A DNA stretch of 64,000 nucleotides from JOPF133 sp052144935 (GCA_052144935.1 JBKQPR010000339.1:1-64000); one strand, 5' to 3'. Positions 23,628 through 32,593 are shown, numbered from the stretch's first letter. Translations and numbers: made by a program. The notes: a model not told the origin generated them from the letters alone.

Positions 23628-25157
23628 GTGGCGTCGATCACCGGGCTTCTGACCCTGCTCAGCGCGGGCGCAGTTTGGTTTTTCTATTCGCACGGCTGGC
23701 TGTTGTGGTACGGGGACGCCGAGGCGCACCTGAATGCCGCGCGGCGGATCGTTGATTCCGAAACCCCGGGCTACGATCAGCTCGGCTCGGTTTGGCTGCC
23801 CCTGCTGCATGTGCTGACGCTGCCGTTCGCCGCCGTGGATTCATTGTGGCGCAGCGGCCTGGCGGGGTCCATCGCCCCGGCGGCCGGCTTCGTGGCGGGC
23901 GGCGCGTTTCTGTTCGCCGCGGTGAAGCGCATCTTCCGTTCCAACGCCGCGGCGGTAGCGGCCACGGGCCTCGCGGCGCTCAACCCCAACATGCTGTATC
24001 TGCAATCCATCCCCATGACCGAAGGAATCTTCTTCGGCTGCCTGATGGCCCTGCTCTATTCGAGCGTGCGGTTCCGCGCCACGCAGGCATGGGGCGCCGC
24101 TGCGGGCGCGGGTCTGGCCGCCTGCCTGGGCGCCCTGACGCGTTACGAGGGATGGTTCCTGATCCCCTTCGCGGCGGCATATTTTTTGTGGGCTCCCCAG
24201 CCCCGGCGGTGGGCCACCGAGACTTGGTGGGCCGCCGTGCGGCGCCGATGGACGATCGCGCTGCTGTTCACCGCCCTGGCCTCCATCGGCCCGCTCTATT
24301 GGCTGGCACACAACTGGTATCTGACCGGCGACCCCCTGGATTTCTATCGCGGCCCCTATTCCGCCGCCGCTATACAGGGCGGCAAACCGTATCCTGGCCA
24401 CGGTAATTGGGACGCGGCCTTCTACTACTATCAATCCGCCGTGCGGCTGGCCGCCGGACCTGGGCTGCCGCTGATGGGGCTGGCGGGCGTGGTGGTGGCC
24501 CTGACACGGCGGGCCTTCTGGCCGGTCGCGCTGCTGGCTCTCCCGCCCGCGTTCTACATTCTCAATATGCACTCCGGATCGAGCCCCATCTTCGTCCCGA
24601 ATCTGTGGCCGCATTCGTACTACAACACGCGCTACGGCCTGGCCGCGCTGCCTTTGCTGGCGCTGGCTTCGGCGGCCCTGGTGATGGCGGTGCCGCGCAA
24701 CCTGCGGGCCGTCACGGCGATGCTGATCGTGGCCGCGGGCGGCATCCATTGGGTGGTCTATCCGCAGCCCGAGAACTGGATCGCGTGGGCCGAATCGCGC
24801 GCCAATTCCACCGGCCGGCGCGCCTGGATGCACCAGGCCGCCGATTACCTGCGCCCACGCTACGTGCCGGGATCGGGCATGGTTTCCTCGGCGGGAGACG
24901 ATTTCTTCGGCATCTACCGGGAGATGGGCATCCCCTTGAGCGAAACTTTCAGTGTCTGCAACGGCCTGCCGTTCGTCGCCGCCGAGCAGCGGCCCGAGTT
25001 GTGGCTGTGGCAGGAGTGGGTGGTGGCCAAAGAGGGCGATGCCATCGAACGGGCTGCCGCACGGGCCGGTTATCGCAGGGAGTTGAGGATTGTGGAGAAA
25101 GACGAGCCGGTCGTGGATATCTACCACCGGACAGGAGGATATCATGGTACCGCATGA
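23628..25157 (+). CDS. Polytopic GT-C-like membrane glycosyltransferase (putative)
   Basis: About 509 aa with ten or more hydrophobic segments. The first periplasmic loop reads LLWYGDAEAHLNAARRIVD, the acidic motif expected in GT39/ArnT-like enzymes that use polyprenyl-linked sugars. TRYEGWFLIPFAAAYF is another family-like segment. GTG at 23628 fits the first membrane span; earlier starts run antisense-like through the PfkB gene. Its 3' end overlaps the YbjQ gene by 14 nt. The donor and acceptor are unknown. Confidence 0.65.
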   Translation: MASITGLLTLLSAGAVWFFYSHGWLLWYGDAEAHLNAARRIVDSETPGYDQLGSVWLPLLHVLTLPFAAVDSLWRSGLAGSIAPAAGFVAGGAFLFAAVKRIFRSNAAAVAATGLAALNPNMLYLQSIPMTEGIFFGCLMALLYSSVRFRATQAWGAAAGAGLAACLGALTRYEGWFLIPFAAAYFLWAPQPRRWATETWWAAVRRRWTIALLFTALASIGPLYWLAHNWYLTGDPLDFYRGPYSAAAIQGGKPYPGHGNWDAAFYYYQSAVRLAAGPGLPLMGLAGVVVALTRRAFWPVALLALPPAFYILNMHSGSSPIFVPNLWPHSYYNTRYGLAALPLLALASAALVMAVPRNLRAVTAMLIVAAGGIHWVVYPQPENWIAWAESRANSTGRRAWMHQAADYLRPRYVPGSGMVSSAGDDFFGIYREMGIPLSETFSVCNGLPFVAAEQRPELWLWQEWVVAKEGDAIERAAARAGYRRELRIVEKDEPVVDIYHRTGGYHGTA

Positions 25158-25479
25158 AAACGTAACTACGGCTTTCGATCTGCCGGGCTGCCGCGTAAAG
25201 CGTAATCTAGGCGTGGTGCGCGGCATCGTCGTGCGCTCGCGCTCGCTGGTCGGCACGCTGGGCGCCAGCCTGCAAACCATCGTGGGCGGCAACATCTCGC
25301 TATTCACCAATCTGTGCGAGCAGACCCGCGGTGACGCCTTCGATCTGATGCTGCAGCACGCTTCGGACCTGGGCGCCAATGCCGTGATCGGCGCACGCTA
25401 CGACGCCACCGAGATCATGCAGGGCGTCACCGAAGTGCTGGCTTATGGCACGGCGGTGGTGGTGGAAGCCGAGCCATGA
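25144..25479 (+). CDS. YbjQ/UPF0145 family protein
   Basis: Protein of 111 aa with LGVVRGIVVRSRSLVGTLGA, then LMLQHASDLGANAVIGARYD and TEVLAYGTAVVVE, the usual UPF0145 pattern forming a pentameric beta-rich fold. Function is not established. A GGAGG site precedes the ATG inside the end of the membrane protein gene. It overlaps dapF by 4 nt (ATGA). Confidence 0.85.
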   Translation: MVPHENVTTAFDLPGCRVKRNLGVVRGIVVRSRSLVGTLGASLQTIVGGNISLFTNLCEQTRGDAFDLMLQHASDLGANAVIGARYDATEIMQGVTEVLAYGTAVVVEAEP

Positions 25480-26282
25480 AGATCCCCTTCACCAAAGCGC
25501 ACGGGGACAAGAACGATTTTCTGCTGACCTGGGAGGCCGACGCGCCGCCCGATTGGCGGGACGCCGGGCGCGAGGAGGCGGCGCGCGCCATCTGCAACCG
25601 CCACACCGGAGTGGGCGCGGATGGCTGGATGGTGGTCTCGCCGCCCGGCGATGCCGATGCGGAGGGCACCATCCAGCTCTACAATTCCGATGGCAGCAAG
25701 GCCGAAATCTCAGGCAACGGCACGCGTTGCGCGGCGGCGTTTCTCGTCCGCCATGGCCTGGCCGCGGGCGTAGTGCGGCTACGCACGGGCGCGGGCGTCA
25801 AAACGCTACGCCTGTTGGAGCGCAGCGGGCTGGCGTTCGTCTTCGAGATGGATATGGGCCGGCCGGAGATCGCCGCCGAGCGCTTCCTCCTGCCGCTCGC
25901 GGGCGGTCCGTGCGACGTAACCCTGGTGGACGTGGGGAATCCGCAGTGCGCCGTGCCGGTGGCGACCTTCGATTTCGACTGGCGGGGGATGGGCGCGGAG
26001 ATCGAATCGCATCCGCATTTCCCCAACCGGACCAACGTCTCCTTCGTGCGCGCGGTGGACCGGCATACCATCGACGTGCGCTTCTACGAACGCGGCGCGG
26101 GCGAGACCATGAGCTCGGGCACCGGATCGGCCGGCGCGGTGGTGGCGGCGGTGGCGCGCGGTATGGCGCAATCTCCGGTGTCCGTACGGACACCCGCCGG
26201 CACGCTCGATCTTCGTTGGGAAACCAACCTCTACCTCACCGGCCCGGCCGAGATCGTGGCGGAGGGCCAATTCTTCCTGTGA
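25476..26282 (+). CDS. dapF: Diaminopimelate epimerase-like protein with one active-site Cys replaced
   Basis: Protein of 268 aa with two DapF half-domains. The first catalytic motif, NSDGSKAEISGNGTRCAA, keeps its Cys (about 85). The second reads GAGETMSSGTGSAGAVV, where family members normally have ACGTGA; Ser is at about 214 instead of Cys. DapF uses the two Cys as a thiol pair to invert LL-DAP to meso-DAP. With one Ser the enzyme might be slow, one-sided or act on another amino acid. The N-terminal GLGND loop is also changed to GDKND. ATG overlaps the YbjQ stop. Confidence 0.75.
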   Translation: MKIPFTKAHGDKNDFLLTWEADAPPDWRDAGREEAARAICNRHTGVGADGWMVVSPPGDADAEGTIQLYNSDGSKAEISGNGTRCAAAFLVRHGLAAGVVRLRTGAGVKTLRLLERSGLAFVFEMDMGRPEIAAERFLLPLAGGPCDVTLVDVGNPQCAVPVATFDFDWRGMGAEIESHPHFPNRTNVSFVRAVDRHTIDVRFYERGAGETMSSGTGSAGAVVAAVARGMAQSPVSVRTPAGTLDLRWETNLYLTGPAEIVAEGQFFL

Positions 26283-26310
26283 GAGCTTCCTGTGAGAGAA
26301 TGACGGGTGC

Positions 26311-27636
26311 ATGCCAGAAACAGCGATAGCAAGCCAAGCCACCGCCCGGATGCTGGAGCACAAGATACGCGAACGCCGTGCGCGCGTGGGCATCGTAGGG
26401 CTGGGCTATGTGGGCCTTCCCCTGGCGGTGGAATTCGCCCGCGCCGGCTTCACGGTCACCGGAATCGACATCAGCCCCGACAAGACACGGCGCGTGAACG
26501 CGGGCGATTCGTACGTCGGAGACATCTCCAGCGCCACGCTCGGCCCCCTGGTGGAGGCGGGCAAGTTGCGCGCCACCACCGATTTTGAGGCCGTTCTGGA
26601 GCTCGATACCATCAACATCTGCGTGCCCACGCCGCTGCGCAAGACCAAGGACCCGGACATGAGCTTTATCGTCTCCGCCTGCCAGGAGATCGCGAGCCAC
26701 TTTCATGCCGGCATGCTGGTGATTCTGGAATCCACCACCTATCCGGGCACTACCGACGAGCTGGTGCTGCCGATGCTGGCGAAGTCCGGACTGGAAGTGG
26801 GCACGGACTTCTTCCTGTGCTTTTCGCCGGAGCGCGTGGACCCCGGCAACCCGCGGTTCCAGACCGCCAACATTCCCAAAGTGGTAGGCGGGGTGACGCC
26901 GGCCTGCACGGAGATGGGGCGGCTATTTTACGCGCAGGCGCTGGAGCACGTGGTGCCGGTAAGCTCCACGCAAGTAGCCGAGATGGTGAAGCTGCTCGAG
27001 AACACCTTCCGCATGATCAATATCGGGTTGGTAAACGAGATGGCCATGATGTGCGACCGGATGGGCATCAATGTCTGGGAAGTGATCGACGCAGCCGCCA
27101 CCAAGCCGTTCGGCTTTATGCCGTTCTATCCCGGTCCGGGGTTGGGCGGGCATTGCATTCCGATCGATCCGTTCTACCTTTCCTGGAAGACGCGGCAGGC
27201 GGGGATCGAGGCGCGGTTCATCGAACTGGCCGGTTATATCAACGGCCAGATGCCGCACTTCGTAGTAGAGAAAGTGCAGATGGCGCTGAACCAGGCGGGC
27301 AAGCCCGTGATGGGATCGCACATTCACGTAATGGGTGTGGCCTACAAGCGGAATATCGAAGACCTGCGCGAATCCCCGGCGCTGGATGTGATGATGCTGC
27401 TCCAGCGGCGGGGCGGGCGGATCACTTACAGCGATCCTTTTGTGCCCACCTTGTGCATCGACGGCCTGGACATGGCCGCGGCGCCGGAAGAGACCGCCGG
27501 CGAGGCCGATTGCGTGGTGATCGTGACGGACCACTCGACCTTCGACTACGCCGGCCTGGTAGCGCGGTCGCGCCTGATCGTGGATTCGCGGAACGCGCTG
27601 AAGGGCTTTCACGATGCCAAGATTGTGCGGCTGTAG
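26311..27636 (+). CDS. UDP-sugar/UDP-HexNAc 6-dehydrogenase
   Basis: Protein of 441 aa: Rossmann VGIVGLGYVGLPLAVEFARA, VILESTTYPGTTDELV, LCFSPERVDPGN, and the catalytic Cys in GLGGHCIPIDPFYLSWK. The C-terminal domain has VAYKRNIEDLRESPAL. It oxidises a UDP-hexose or UDP-HexNAc to the uronic acid with two NAD+. The branch looks like the WecC/WbpA/TviB type. It could feed the exopolysaccharide pathway encoded near 55-64 kb, although the gene is far from it. Confidence 0.9.
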   Translation: MPETAIASQATARMLEHKIRERRARVGIVGLGYVGLPLAVEFARAGFTVTGIDISPDKTRRVNAGDSYVGDISSATLGPLVEAGKLRATTDFEAVLELDTINICVPTPLRKTKDPDMSFIVSACQEIASHFHAGMLVILESTTYPGTTDELVLPMLAKSGLEVGTDFFLCFSPERVDPGNPRFQTANIPKVVGGVTPACTEMGRLFYAQALEHVVPVSSTQVAEMVKLLENTFRMINIGLVNEMAMMCDRMGINVWEVIDAAATKPFGFMPFYPGPGLGGHCIPIDPFYLSWKTRQAGIEARFIELAGYINGQMPHFVVEKVQMALNQAGKPVMGSHIHVMGVAYKRNIEDLRESPALDVMMLLQRRGGRITYSDPFVPTLCIDGLDMAAAPEETAGEADCVVIVTDHSTFDYAGLVARSRLIVDSRNALKGFHDAKIVRL

Positions 27637-27642
27637 GGAGGG

Positions 27643-27835
27643 ATGGAAACGGTTACGTCGCGGGCACGCGAATCTCCCTGAATCTTTCACGCGTTCGGGC
27701 GGGGGAGTCTCCTGAGACCCTCTGCCAGAATCTCGAGGTTCTTCACCTCGAAGAGGTTACAGCGCCATCGCATACGACCTGGCGAATCAGGCTGGGGATC
27801 AAGAGCGGTGGAGCTGCTTACAAGCTTGTCAGTTC
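27643..27835 (+). pseudogene. Frameshifted DUF433 antitoxin remnant
   Basis: One frame reads DGNGYVAGTRISLNLSRVRA, then GESPETLCQNLEVLHLEEV. A second frame continues YSAIAYDLANQAGDQERW. Together they give the DUF433 core, AGTRISL through the YSAIAYYL-like helix, with a frameshift near 27758. No start codon is preserved. It directly precedes an intact BrnT gene. Confidence 0.6.
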
Positions 27836-27860
27836 TTGGCGGTTTGCGTATAACTGGAAT

Positions 27861-28166
27861 GTGAACGGCTTCGATCTCGAAATCGAATGGGATTCCGCGA
27901 AGGCTGAGGCCAACGTACGGAAGCACGGAGTCTCCTTCAACCTTGCTTCGACCGTATTGCGCGATCCGCTCTCCGTGACGACCTTGGATGAGGTGCACGG
28001 AGAGCTCGAGGAACGATGGATTACCGTCGGCCGCGCCGTGACCGGCGAGTGTCTGGTGGTCGCCCACACCTGGATCGAGCTGGACGCCAACACTGCGAAA
28101 GCTCGCATTATCTCGGCTCGAAGGGCGGAGAACTCTGAACGACGAGAGTATGAGGAGGGGCTATGA
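27861..28166 (+). CDS. brnT: BrnT-family toxin (second copy)
   Basis: Protein of 101 aa: LEIEWDSAKAEANVRKHGVS, VTTLDEVHGELEERWITVGR, and the C-terminal ARIISARRAENSERREYEEG. The pattern is typical of BrnT RNases. GTG at 27861 fits the family start. It overlaps the antitoxin gene by 4 nt (ATGA). It differs clearly from the copy at 957-1235, so the two are not a recent duplication. Confidence 0.85.
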   Translation: MNGFDLEIEWDSAKAEANVRKHGVSFNLASTVLRDPLSVTTLDEVHGELEERWITVGRAVTGECLVVAHTWIELDANTAKARIISARRAENSERREYEEGL

Positions 28167-28381
28167 ACAACGACGATCCACTCGATCGGGAGATCGATTT
28201 CTCAAAGGGCGTGCGCGGCAAGTTTTACCGGCCGGGCATGAAACTTCACATCCCGGTTTACCTGGAGCAAGCCGTATTGGATAGCCTCACGGAAATTGCC
28301 GGCCGGAAGGGCGTCCCTCTGGACGACTTGGTGAACGATCTGCTGCGGAGGGAACTCGCTATCGCGGAGACGCTCCGGTAA
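28163..28381 (+). CDS. Antitoxin partner of BrnT (ribbon-helix-helix)
   Basis: Protein of 72 aa. An N-terminal acidic/linker part (IDFSKGVRGKFYRPGMKLHI) is followed by a predicted RHH (YLEQAVLDSLTEIAGRKGVP, LDDLVNDLLRREL). It belongs to the BrnA or CopG-like group. The order toxin then antitoxin with overlap matches BrnTA modules. It probably represses its own promoter. Confidence 0.8.
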   Translation: MNNDDPLDREIDFSKGVRGKFYRPGMKLHIPVYLEQAVLDSLTEIAGRKGVPLDDLVNDLLRRELAIAETLR

Positions 28382-28650
28382 ATGGGCCGGCACAACGGGA
28401 GCCGGGGTGTTGTGGTCAACCACGCGTCCGCATGTGCGGGTTCTTGAAGGCTCTCCGCGACGAAATTAAGGACTTCCTCGATTTGGTCCCGTGTCACGCC
28501 ACCATACCACTCGATGATTTCTTCGATGGTGGCGCCCTTCGCGAGGCATTCAAAAACGATGGAGATGGGCAAGCGCGTATTCCGGAACACCCATGCGCCG
28601 TGAACCCTCTGCGGGTCAGACTCGACTACCGGACACCTTGACCAATCCAC
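28258..28650 (-). CDS. DUF433 protein (solitary VapB-like antitoxin), tail altered
   Basis: The first about 75 residues form a normal DUF433 protein: VHGAWVFRNTRLPISIVFE, then LAKGATIEEIIEWYGGVTRD and QIEEVLNFVAESL. From about residue 80 the frame runs antisense through the neighbouring antitoxin gene (28258-28381) and has no family similarity. A deletion probably removed the natural stop and the DUF5615-type toxin gene that usually follows. GTG is the start. Confidence 0.55.
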   Translation of the reverse strand: MDWSRCPVVESDPQRVHGAWVFRNTRLPISIVFECLAKGATIEEIIEWYGGVTRDQIEEVLNFVAESLQEPAHADAWLTTTPRLPLCRPIYRSVSAIASSLRSRSFTKSSRGTPFRPAISVRLSNTACSR

Positions 28651-28757
28651 CCTATATCAACGATACGACTTGCCGTCCGCTGCGAGGCGAGTCGACGGGC
28701 TTCCCGCTGAGCGACCTCCTCGGATTCGGGGGTCTAACACGCGGCATGGCGCCGCCC

Positions 28758-29963
28758 TCACCTCACCAACCGTGCCACGGTCTCCAGGTGAAACGTCTGC
28801 GGGAACAGGTCCACGAGGGTCAACTTCTCCAGCCGGTAACCCGCGGCCAATAGGGCGGCCAGATCGCGGGCCAGCGTGGCGGGGTCGCAGGAGACGATGG
28901 TGATCCGCAGCGGCTTCAACTCGGACAGGCGCCGTACCACGATCTTGCCCAGCCCGGCGCGCGGCGGATCCAACAGCACGAAATCGGGCGCGCGATCGAG
29001 CTTCGTCAGGTACTCCTCGGCGCTCGATTGCTCGGCGCGCAGGTTGGCCAGGCCGGCCCGCTGGGCGTTGAATTCGAGATCGCGCACCGCGCCCACGCCC
29101 GATTCCACGGCCTGCAGCTTGCCAAAACGCCGCGCCAGGGCGAGCGAAAACAGGCCCACGCCGGCGTACAGATCGGTGGCGGTGTCGCCTGCGGCCCCGG
29201 CGCTGTCGCCGGCACTATCGCCACCTATGGCCGCTTCCACCAGCGCATCCAGCAGAAAGCGGTTCACCTGGAAAAACGAATGGGCGCTCACGCGGAACCG
29301 CCCCTCGTAATCGAGCGCGCCCTGCGCCAGACCCGGAGCCAGACCTGGAATGATCTCGCCGCACCAGTCGAAGAAGCGGCGCGCCAGGGGAGCCTCGGTT
29401 TCGAGCGCGTTCAACTGCAGCGTCCGCTCGTCGGTGAAAAGCTCCAGCGACCGCAGGAAACGCGGCCAGCGCGGATCGCGCAGCATCCCCGCCAGCGCCG
29501 CGATGGCCCGGTTCAATTTGGGCGAAGCGATGGGACACTCGCCAATGCCGCACAGCTTGTGCGAGCGCGCCTCCCAATAGCCGATGCGGCCGCGCTCGAC
29601 GTGCAACTGCACGCGGTTGCGATACCCGAACGGCTCCCCCGCCACGACCGCGATTTCTTCGGGCGGCTCGATCTTCCCCAAGCGGCGCAATTCCTCGGCC
29701 AGAATCGACCGCTTGGCGGCGAGCTGAAATTCGTAGGGCGCGTGCTGATAGTGGCATCCGCCGCAACGGCCGAAATGCGGGCACGGCGGCGCCACGCGCT
29801 GGGCCGCGGCCTCGATGATCTCGACCGCGCTGGCGCGCACCAGGCCCGGCTTTTCCCGCTCCGCCCGCGCGCGGATTCGCTCGCCCGGCAGCACGAACGG
29901 AACCAGCACCACGCGCCCATCCAGGCGCGCCAGACCGTCGCCGCCGTACACCAGCTTTTCCAC
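28758..29963 (-). CDS. RNA (uracil-C5) methyltransferase, RumA/TrmA family
   Basis: Protein of 401 aa. An N-terminal TRAM-like segment (VYGGDGLARLDGRVVLVPFV) is followed by an iron-sulfur motif, CPHFGRCGGCHYQH, and a SAM-dependent methyltransferase domain with FFQVNRFLLDAL, TDLYAGVGLFSLALAR, LLDPPRAGL and the catalytic-Cys motif IVSCDPATLARDL. It methylates a uridine in rRNA or tRNA; which one is not clear. It is divergent from trpS, 49 bp away. Confidence 0.85.
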   Translation of the reverse strand: MEKLVYGGDGLARLDGRVVLVPFVLPGERIRARAEREKPGLVRASAVEIIEAAAQRVAPPCPHFGRCGGCHYQHAPYEFQLAAKRSILAEELRRLGKIEPPEEIAVVAGEPFGYRNRVQLHVERGRIGYWEARSHKLCGIGECPIASPKLNRAIAALAGMLRDPRWPRFLRSLELFTDERTLQLNALETEAPLARRFFDWCGEIIPGLAPGLAQGALDYEGRFRVSAHSFFQVNRFLLDALVEAAIGGDSAGDSAGAAGDTATDLYAGVGLFSLALARRFGKLQAVESGVGAVRDLEFNAQRAGLANLRAEQSSAEEYLTKLDRAPDFVLLDPPRAGLGKIVVRRLSELKPLRITIVSCDPATLARDLAALLAAGYRLEKLTLVDLFPQTFHLETVARLVR

Positions 29964-30012
29964 GGTGACTTCGAAATTGCTTACGATAAAGAATTATCTC
30001 CGTTCCTCTACC

Positions 30013-31116
30013 ATGAAAACACGAGTCTTTTCCGGCATGCAGCCATCCGGAAATCTGCACATCGGCAATTATCTGGGCGCGCTCAAGAACTGGGTGCGCA
30101 TCCAGCACGATTACGAATGCATTTTCTGCATTGTGGATCTGCACGCCATCACTCTGTACCAGGATCCGGCCGAGCTGCGCGGGAAGATCCGCGAGATCGC
30201 GGCGCTCTACCTGGCCGCCGGCATCGACCCCCAGCACTGCTCCATCATGGTGCAATCGGCCGTGCCCGCCCACGCCGAGCTGGCCTGGATGCTCACCTGC
30301 GTCACGCCGGTGGGTTGGCTGGAGCGCATGACGCAGTACAAGGCCAAGTCCGCCAGGTACAGGGCGGCCGAGGAGGCCTTCCCGCCGCCCTACCCGCCGG
30401 CCTACGGGCCAGCCTACTCGCGGACGGAGAGCGCGGCCGAGGAAGCGAACCCGCCGGCAAGCCCTCCTGCCTACCAGGCGCCGTCCGTGGGCGATGGCAT
30501 ACTGCAGTACCCCGTGCTGATGGCCGCCGACATCCTCCTATACCAGGCGGGCATCGTGCCGGTGGGTGAGGACCAGGCGCAGCACCTGGAGCTTACGCGC
30601 GACATCGCCCAGCGCTTCAATTCCCTCTACGGCGACACCTTCGTGGTGCCGGGCACCAGCCTGCCCACGGTGGGGGCGCGCATCATGGGGCTGGACGATC
30701 CGTCGCAGAAGATGAGCAAATCGGTCGAGGGCGCCAACCACGCGGTGGCGCTGCTCGATCCGCCCGCCAAGATCCGCAAGACCATCATGCGCGCCACCAC
30801 CGATTCCAATCCCGCGGTGGATTTCGATACTGCTGGCGCGGGCGTGCTCAACCTGCTGGCGATTTACCAGGCGTTTTCGGGCGCGACCGAGGACGAAATG
30901 AAGGCGCGTTTCACCGGCATGCGCTACGGCGATCTGAAAAAGCAAGTCGCCGAGATGGCGATTGCGTACCTGGAGCCGTTCCAGCAGCGCTACCGCGAGA
31001 TCACCGCCGACCCCTCGTACCTGGCGGGCGTGCTGCGCGCGGGCGCCGAACGCGTGGCGCCCATCGCTAACAGCACGGTGCAGGTTGTGAAGGAACGCAT
31101 GGGGCTGTACACCTAA
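30013..31116 (+). CDS. trpS: Tryptophanyl-tRNA synthetase with a Pro-rich insertion
   Basis: Protein of 367 aa. The class I signature PSGNLHIGNYLGALKNW (HIGH-type) and KMSKS motif (DPSQKMSKSVEG) are intact, as are VPVGEDQAQHLELTRDIA and ADILLYQAG. Between QYKAKSARYR and GDGILQYPVLMAADIL lies an extra segment of about 40 residues rich in Pro, Ala, Tyr and Glu (coding 30362-30483). It consists of two imperfect copies beginning AAEEA. Ordinary bacterial TrpS proteins have a short loop there and total about 330 aa. The reading frame is preserved, so the protein is probably functional. Confidence 0.9.
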   Translation: MKTRVFSGMQPSGNLHIGNYLGALKNWVRIQHDYECIFCIVDLHAITLYQDPAELRGKIREIAALYLAAGIDPQHCSIMVQSAVPAHAELAWMLTCVTPVGWLERMTQYKAKSARYRAAEEAFPPPYPPAYGPAYSRTESAAEEANPPASPPAYQAPSVGDGILQYPVLMAADILLYQAGIVPVGEDQAQHLELTRDIAQRFNSLYGDTFVVPGTSLPTVGARIMGLDDPSQKMSKSVEGANHAVALLDPPAKIRKTIMRATTDSNPAVDFDTAGAGVLNLLAIYQAFSGATEDEMKARFTGMRYGDLKKQVAEMAIAYLEPFQQRYREITADPSYLAGVLRAGAERVAPIANSTVQVVKERMGLYT

Positions 31117-31144
31117 GGAATGGCGCGAAAACAACCGCACCCCC

Positions 31145-31290
31145 GCAACTGGAGCGCGCGCCGGCTGGGGGTGCCCCTTGGGGTGCCCCCTGGGCCCGGT
31201 GCCGGACCCGGCGGGGCCCAGCGGGCACCCCAGAGGGCGCCCCAGAGAGCGCCCCAGGATCGGCCGCCCCACGTCAGCCGGCAAAATGTG
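31145..31290. repeat. GC-rich reiterated GGGTGCCCC-type element
   Basis: The spacer between trpS and the MFS gene is made of short variants of GGGGTGCCCC and GGGGCGCCC in both orientations, giving several overlapping dyads. It is not coding. Similar blocks occur at 45890-45930 and 48835-48870. It may act as a bidirectional transcription barrier. Confidence 0.6.
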
Positions 31291-31316
31291 AAGTTATTGT
31301 TGCACGGGGCCTAGGA

Positions 31317-32591
31317 ATGTTGCGCGCCTACCGCCAGTTGCTTCGCTCCAACCGCAACTTTCGCCTGCTATGGACGGCGCAGATCGTCAGCGAGATGGGC
31401 GATTGGTTCTATTCGCTGGCGGTGTACCACCTGCTGCTGGAGCTTACCGGCAACAAAGCCGAGTCGGTGGGCCTGGCGGTGGTGCTGCAGGTGCTTCCCA
31501 CGGCGTTCATTTCGCCCACGGCGGGCGTCATCAACGACCGCATCAGCCGCAAGGCCATCATGATCGGGGCCGACGTGGCGCGCTTCTTCATCGTGCTGGG
31601 AATGCTGGCGGTGCGCACCCGCGGCATGGTGTGGCTGGTGTATCCCCTGCTGCTTTTCGAGACCCTGGGCGCGGCGTTCTTCGAGCCGGCCCACAGCGCC
31701 GTGGTCCCCAATATCGTCCAGCCGGGCGAGGTGCTGGCGGCCAACGCGCTGGGGTCGATCACGTGGTCCTTCTGCCTGGCCGTGGGAGCATCGCTGGGAG
31801 GCATCGTGGCCGTGCTGGCCGGGCGCGACACGGTCTTCCTGCTGAACGCGTTCTCCTTTCTGGCTTCCGCGTGGCTTATCCGCCGGATGCGTTTTGCGGA
31901 GCCGCATGCCGCCGGAATGCCGCCGCTGCGCGCCCGGGATTTCGTGGATTTCACGCCCGTTCTGGAAGGCGTGCGCTATATCCGCGCGGACCCGCGCCTC
32001 TTCGCGACCGTGTTTGTGAAAGCCGGCGGCGGAATCCTGGGGGCCAACAACGTAATCCTCCCGATGATGGGCCAGCGCGTGTTCCCGGTGCGGCTCGCCG
32101 GTATGGACGCGGGCCGCGGCGCCATGCTGGGAATGAGCCTGCTGATGGCCGCGCGCGGGGCCGGCGCGCTGCTTGGCCCGCTGGTCGGCGGACGCTGGGC
32201 GCGCGACCGCCAGGCGCGTCTGCGCATCGGCATTCTGCTCGGCTTTCTGCTGTCCGCGGCGGGTTATGTATCGCTGGGCGGCGCCGGCGCGCTGTGGCTG
32301 GCGGTACTCGCGGTGGTCTTGGCGCACTCGGGATCGTCCACCAACTGGGTGTTCTCTACCACGCTGCTGCAGGTGTACACCGCCGATCGGTTCCGCGGTC
32401 GCGTCTTCGCCGCCGATTTTGGGCTGTGCATGTTGGGGGTCTCGGCCAGCAGTTATCTGGCGGGCGTAGCCATCGATTGGGGGATGCCCGTGCGAACATC
32501 CGCCCTGGCCATCGGCTGCGCGATGCTGGTGCCGACGGCGGCTTGGGCGGCGGTGCTTTCAGTGAGCGGGCGGGATCGGCGGCGCGAGTAA
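31317..32591 (+). CDS. MFS transporter (EntS-like subgroup)
   Basis: Protein of 424 aa with about 12 hydrophobic segments. The N-terminus NRNFRLLWTAQIVSEMGDWF and the loop GVINDRISRKAIMIGADVAR match the MFS_3 group of exporters. The substrate cannot be predicted. The start follows the GC-rich spacer, with GGAATG giving a weak ribosome-binding site. Its 3' end converges on the TlpA-like gene with 2 bp between. Confidence 0.8.
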   Translation: MLRAYRQLLRSNRNFRLLWTAQIVSEMGDWFYSLAVYHLLLELTGNKAESVGLAVVLQVLPTAFISPTAGVINDRISRKAIMIGADVARFFIVLGMLAVRTRGMVWLVYPLLLFETLGAAFFEPAHSAVVPNIVQPGEVLAANALGSITWSFCLAVGASLGGIVAVLAGRDTVFLLNAFSFLASAWLIRRMRFAEPHAAGMPPLRARDFVDFTPVLEGVRYIRADPRLFATVFVKAGGGILGANNVILPMMGQRVFPVRLAGMDAGRGAMLGMSLLMAARGAGALLGPLVGGRWARDRQARLRIGILLGFLLSAAGYVSLGGAGALWLAVLAVVLAHSGSSTNWVFSTTLLQVYTADRFRGRVFAADFGLCMLGVSASSYLAGVAIDWGMPVRTSALAIGCAMLVPTAAWAAVLSVSGRDRRRE

Positions 32592-32593
32592 CG

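Noticed and set aside
31145..31290. Small coding ORF in the trpS-MFS spacer
   Set aside because: The translation is repeat-derived Gly/Pro/Arg-rich sequence with no start signal.
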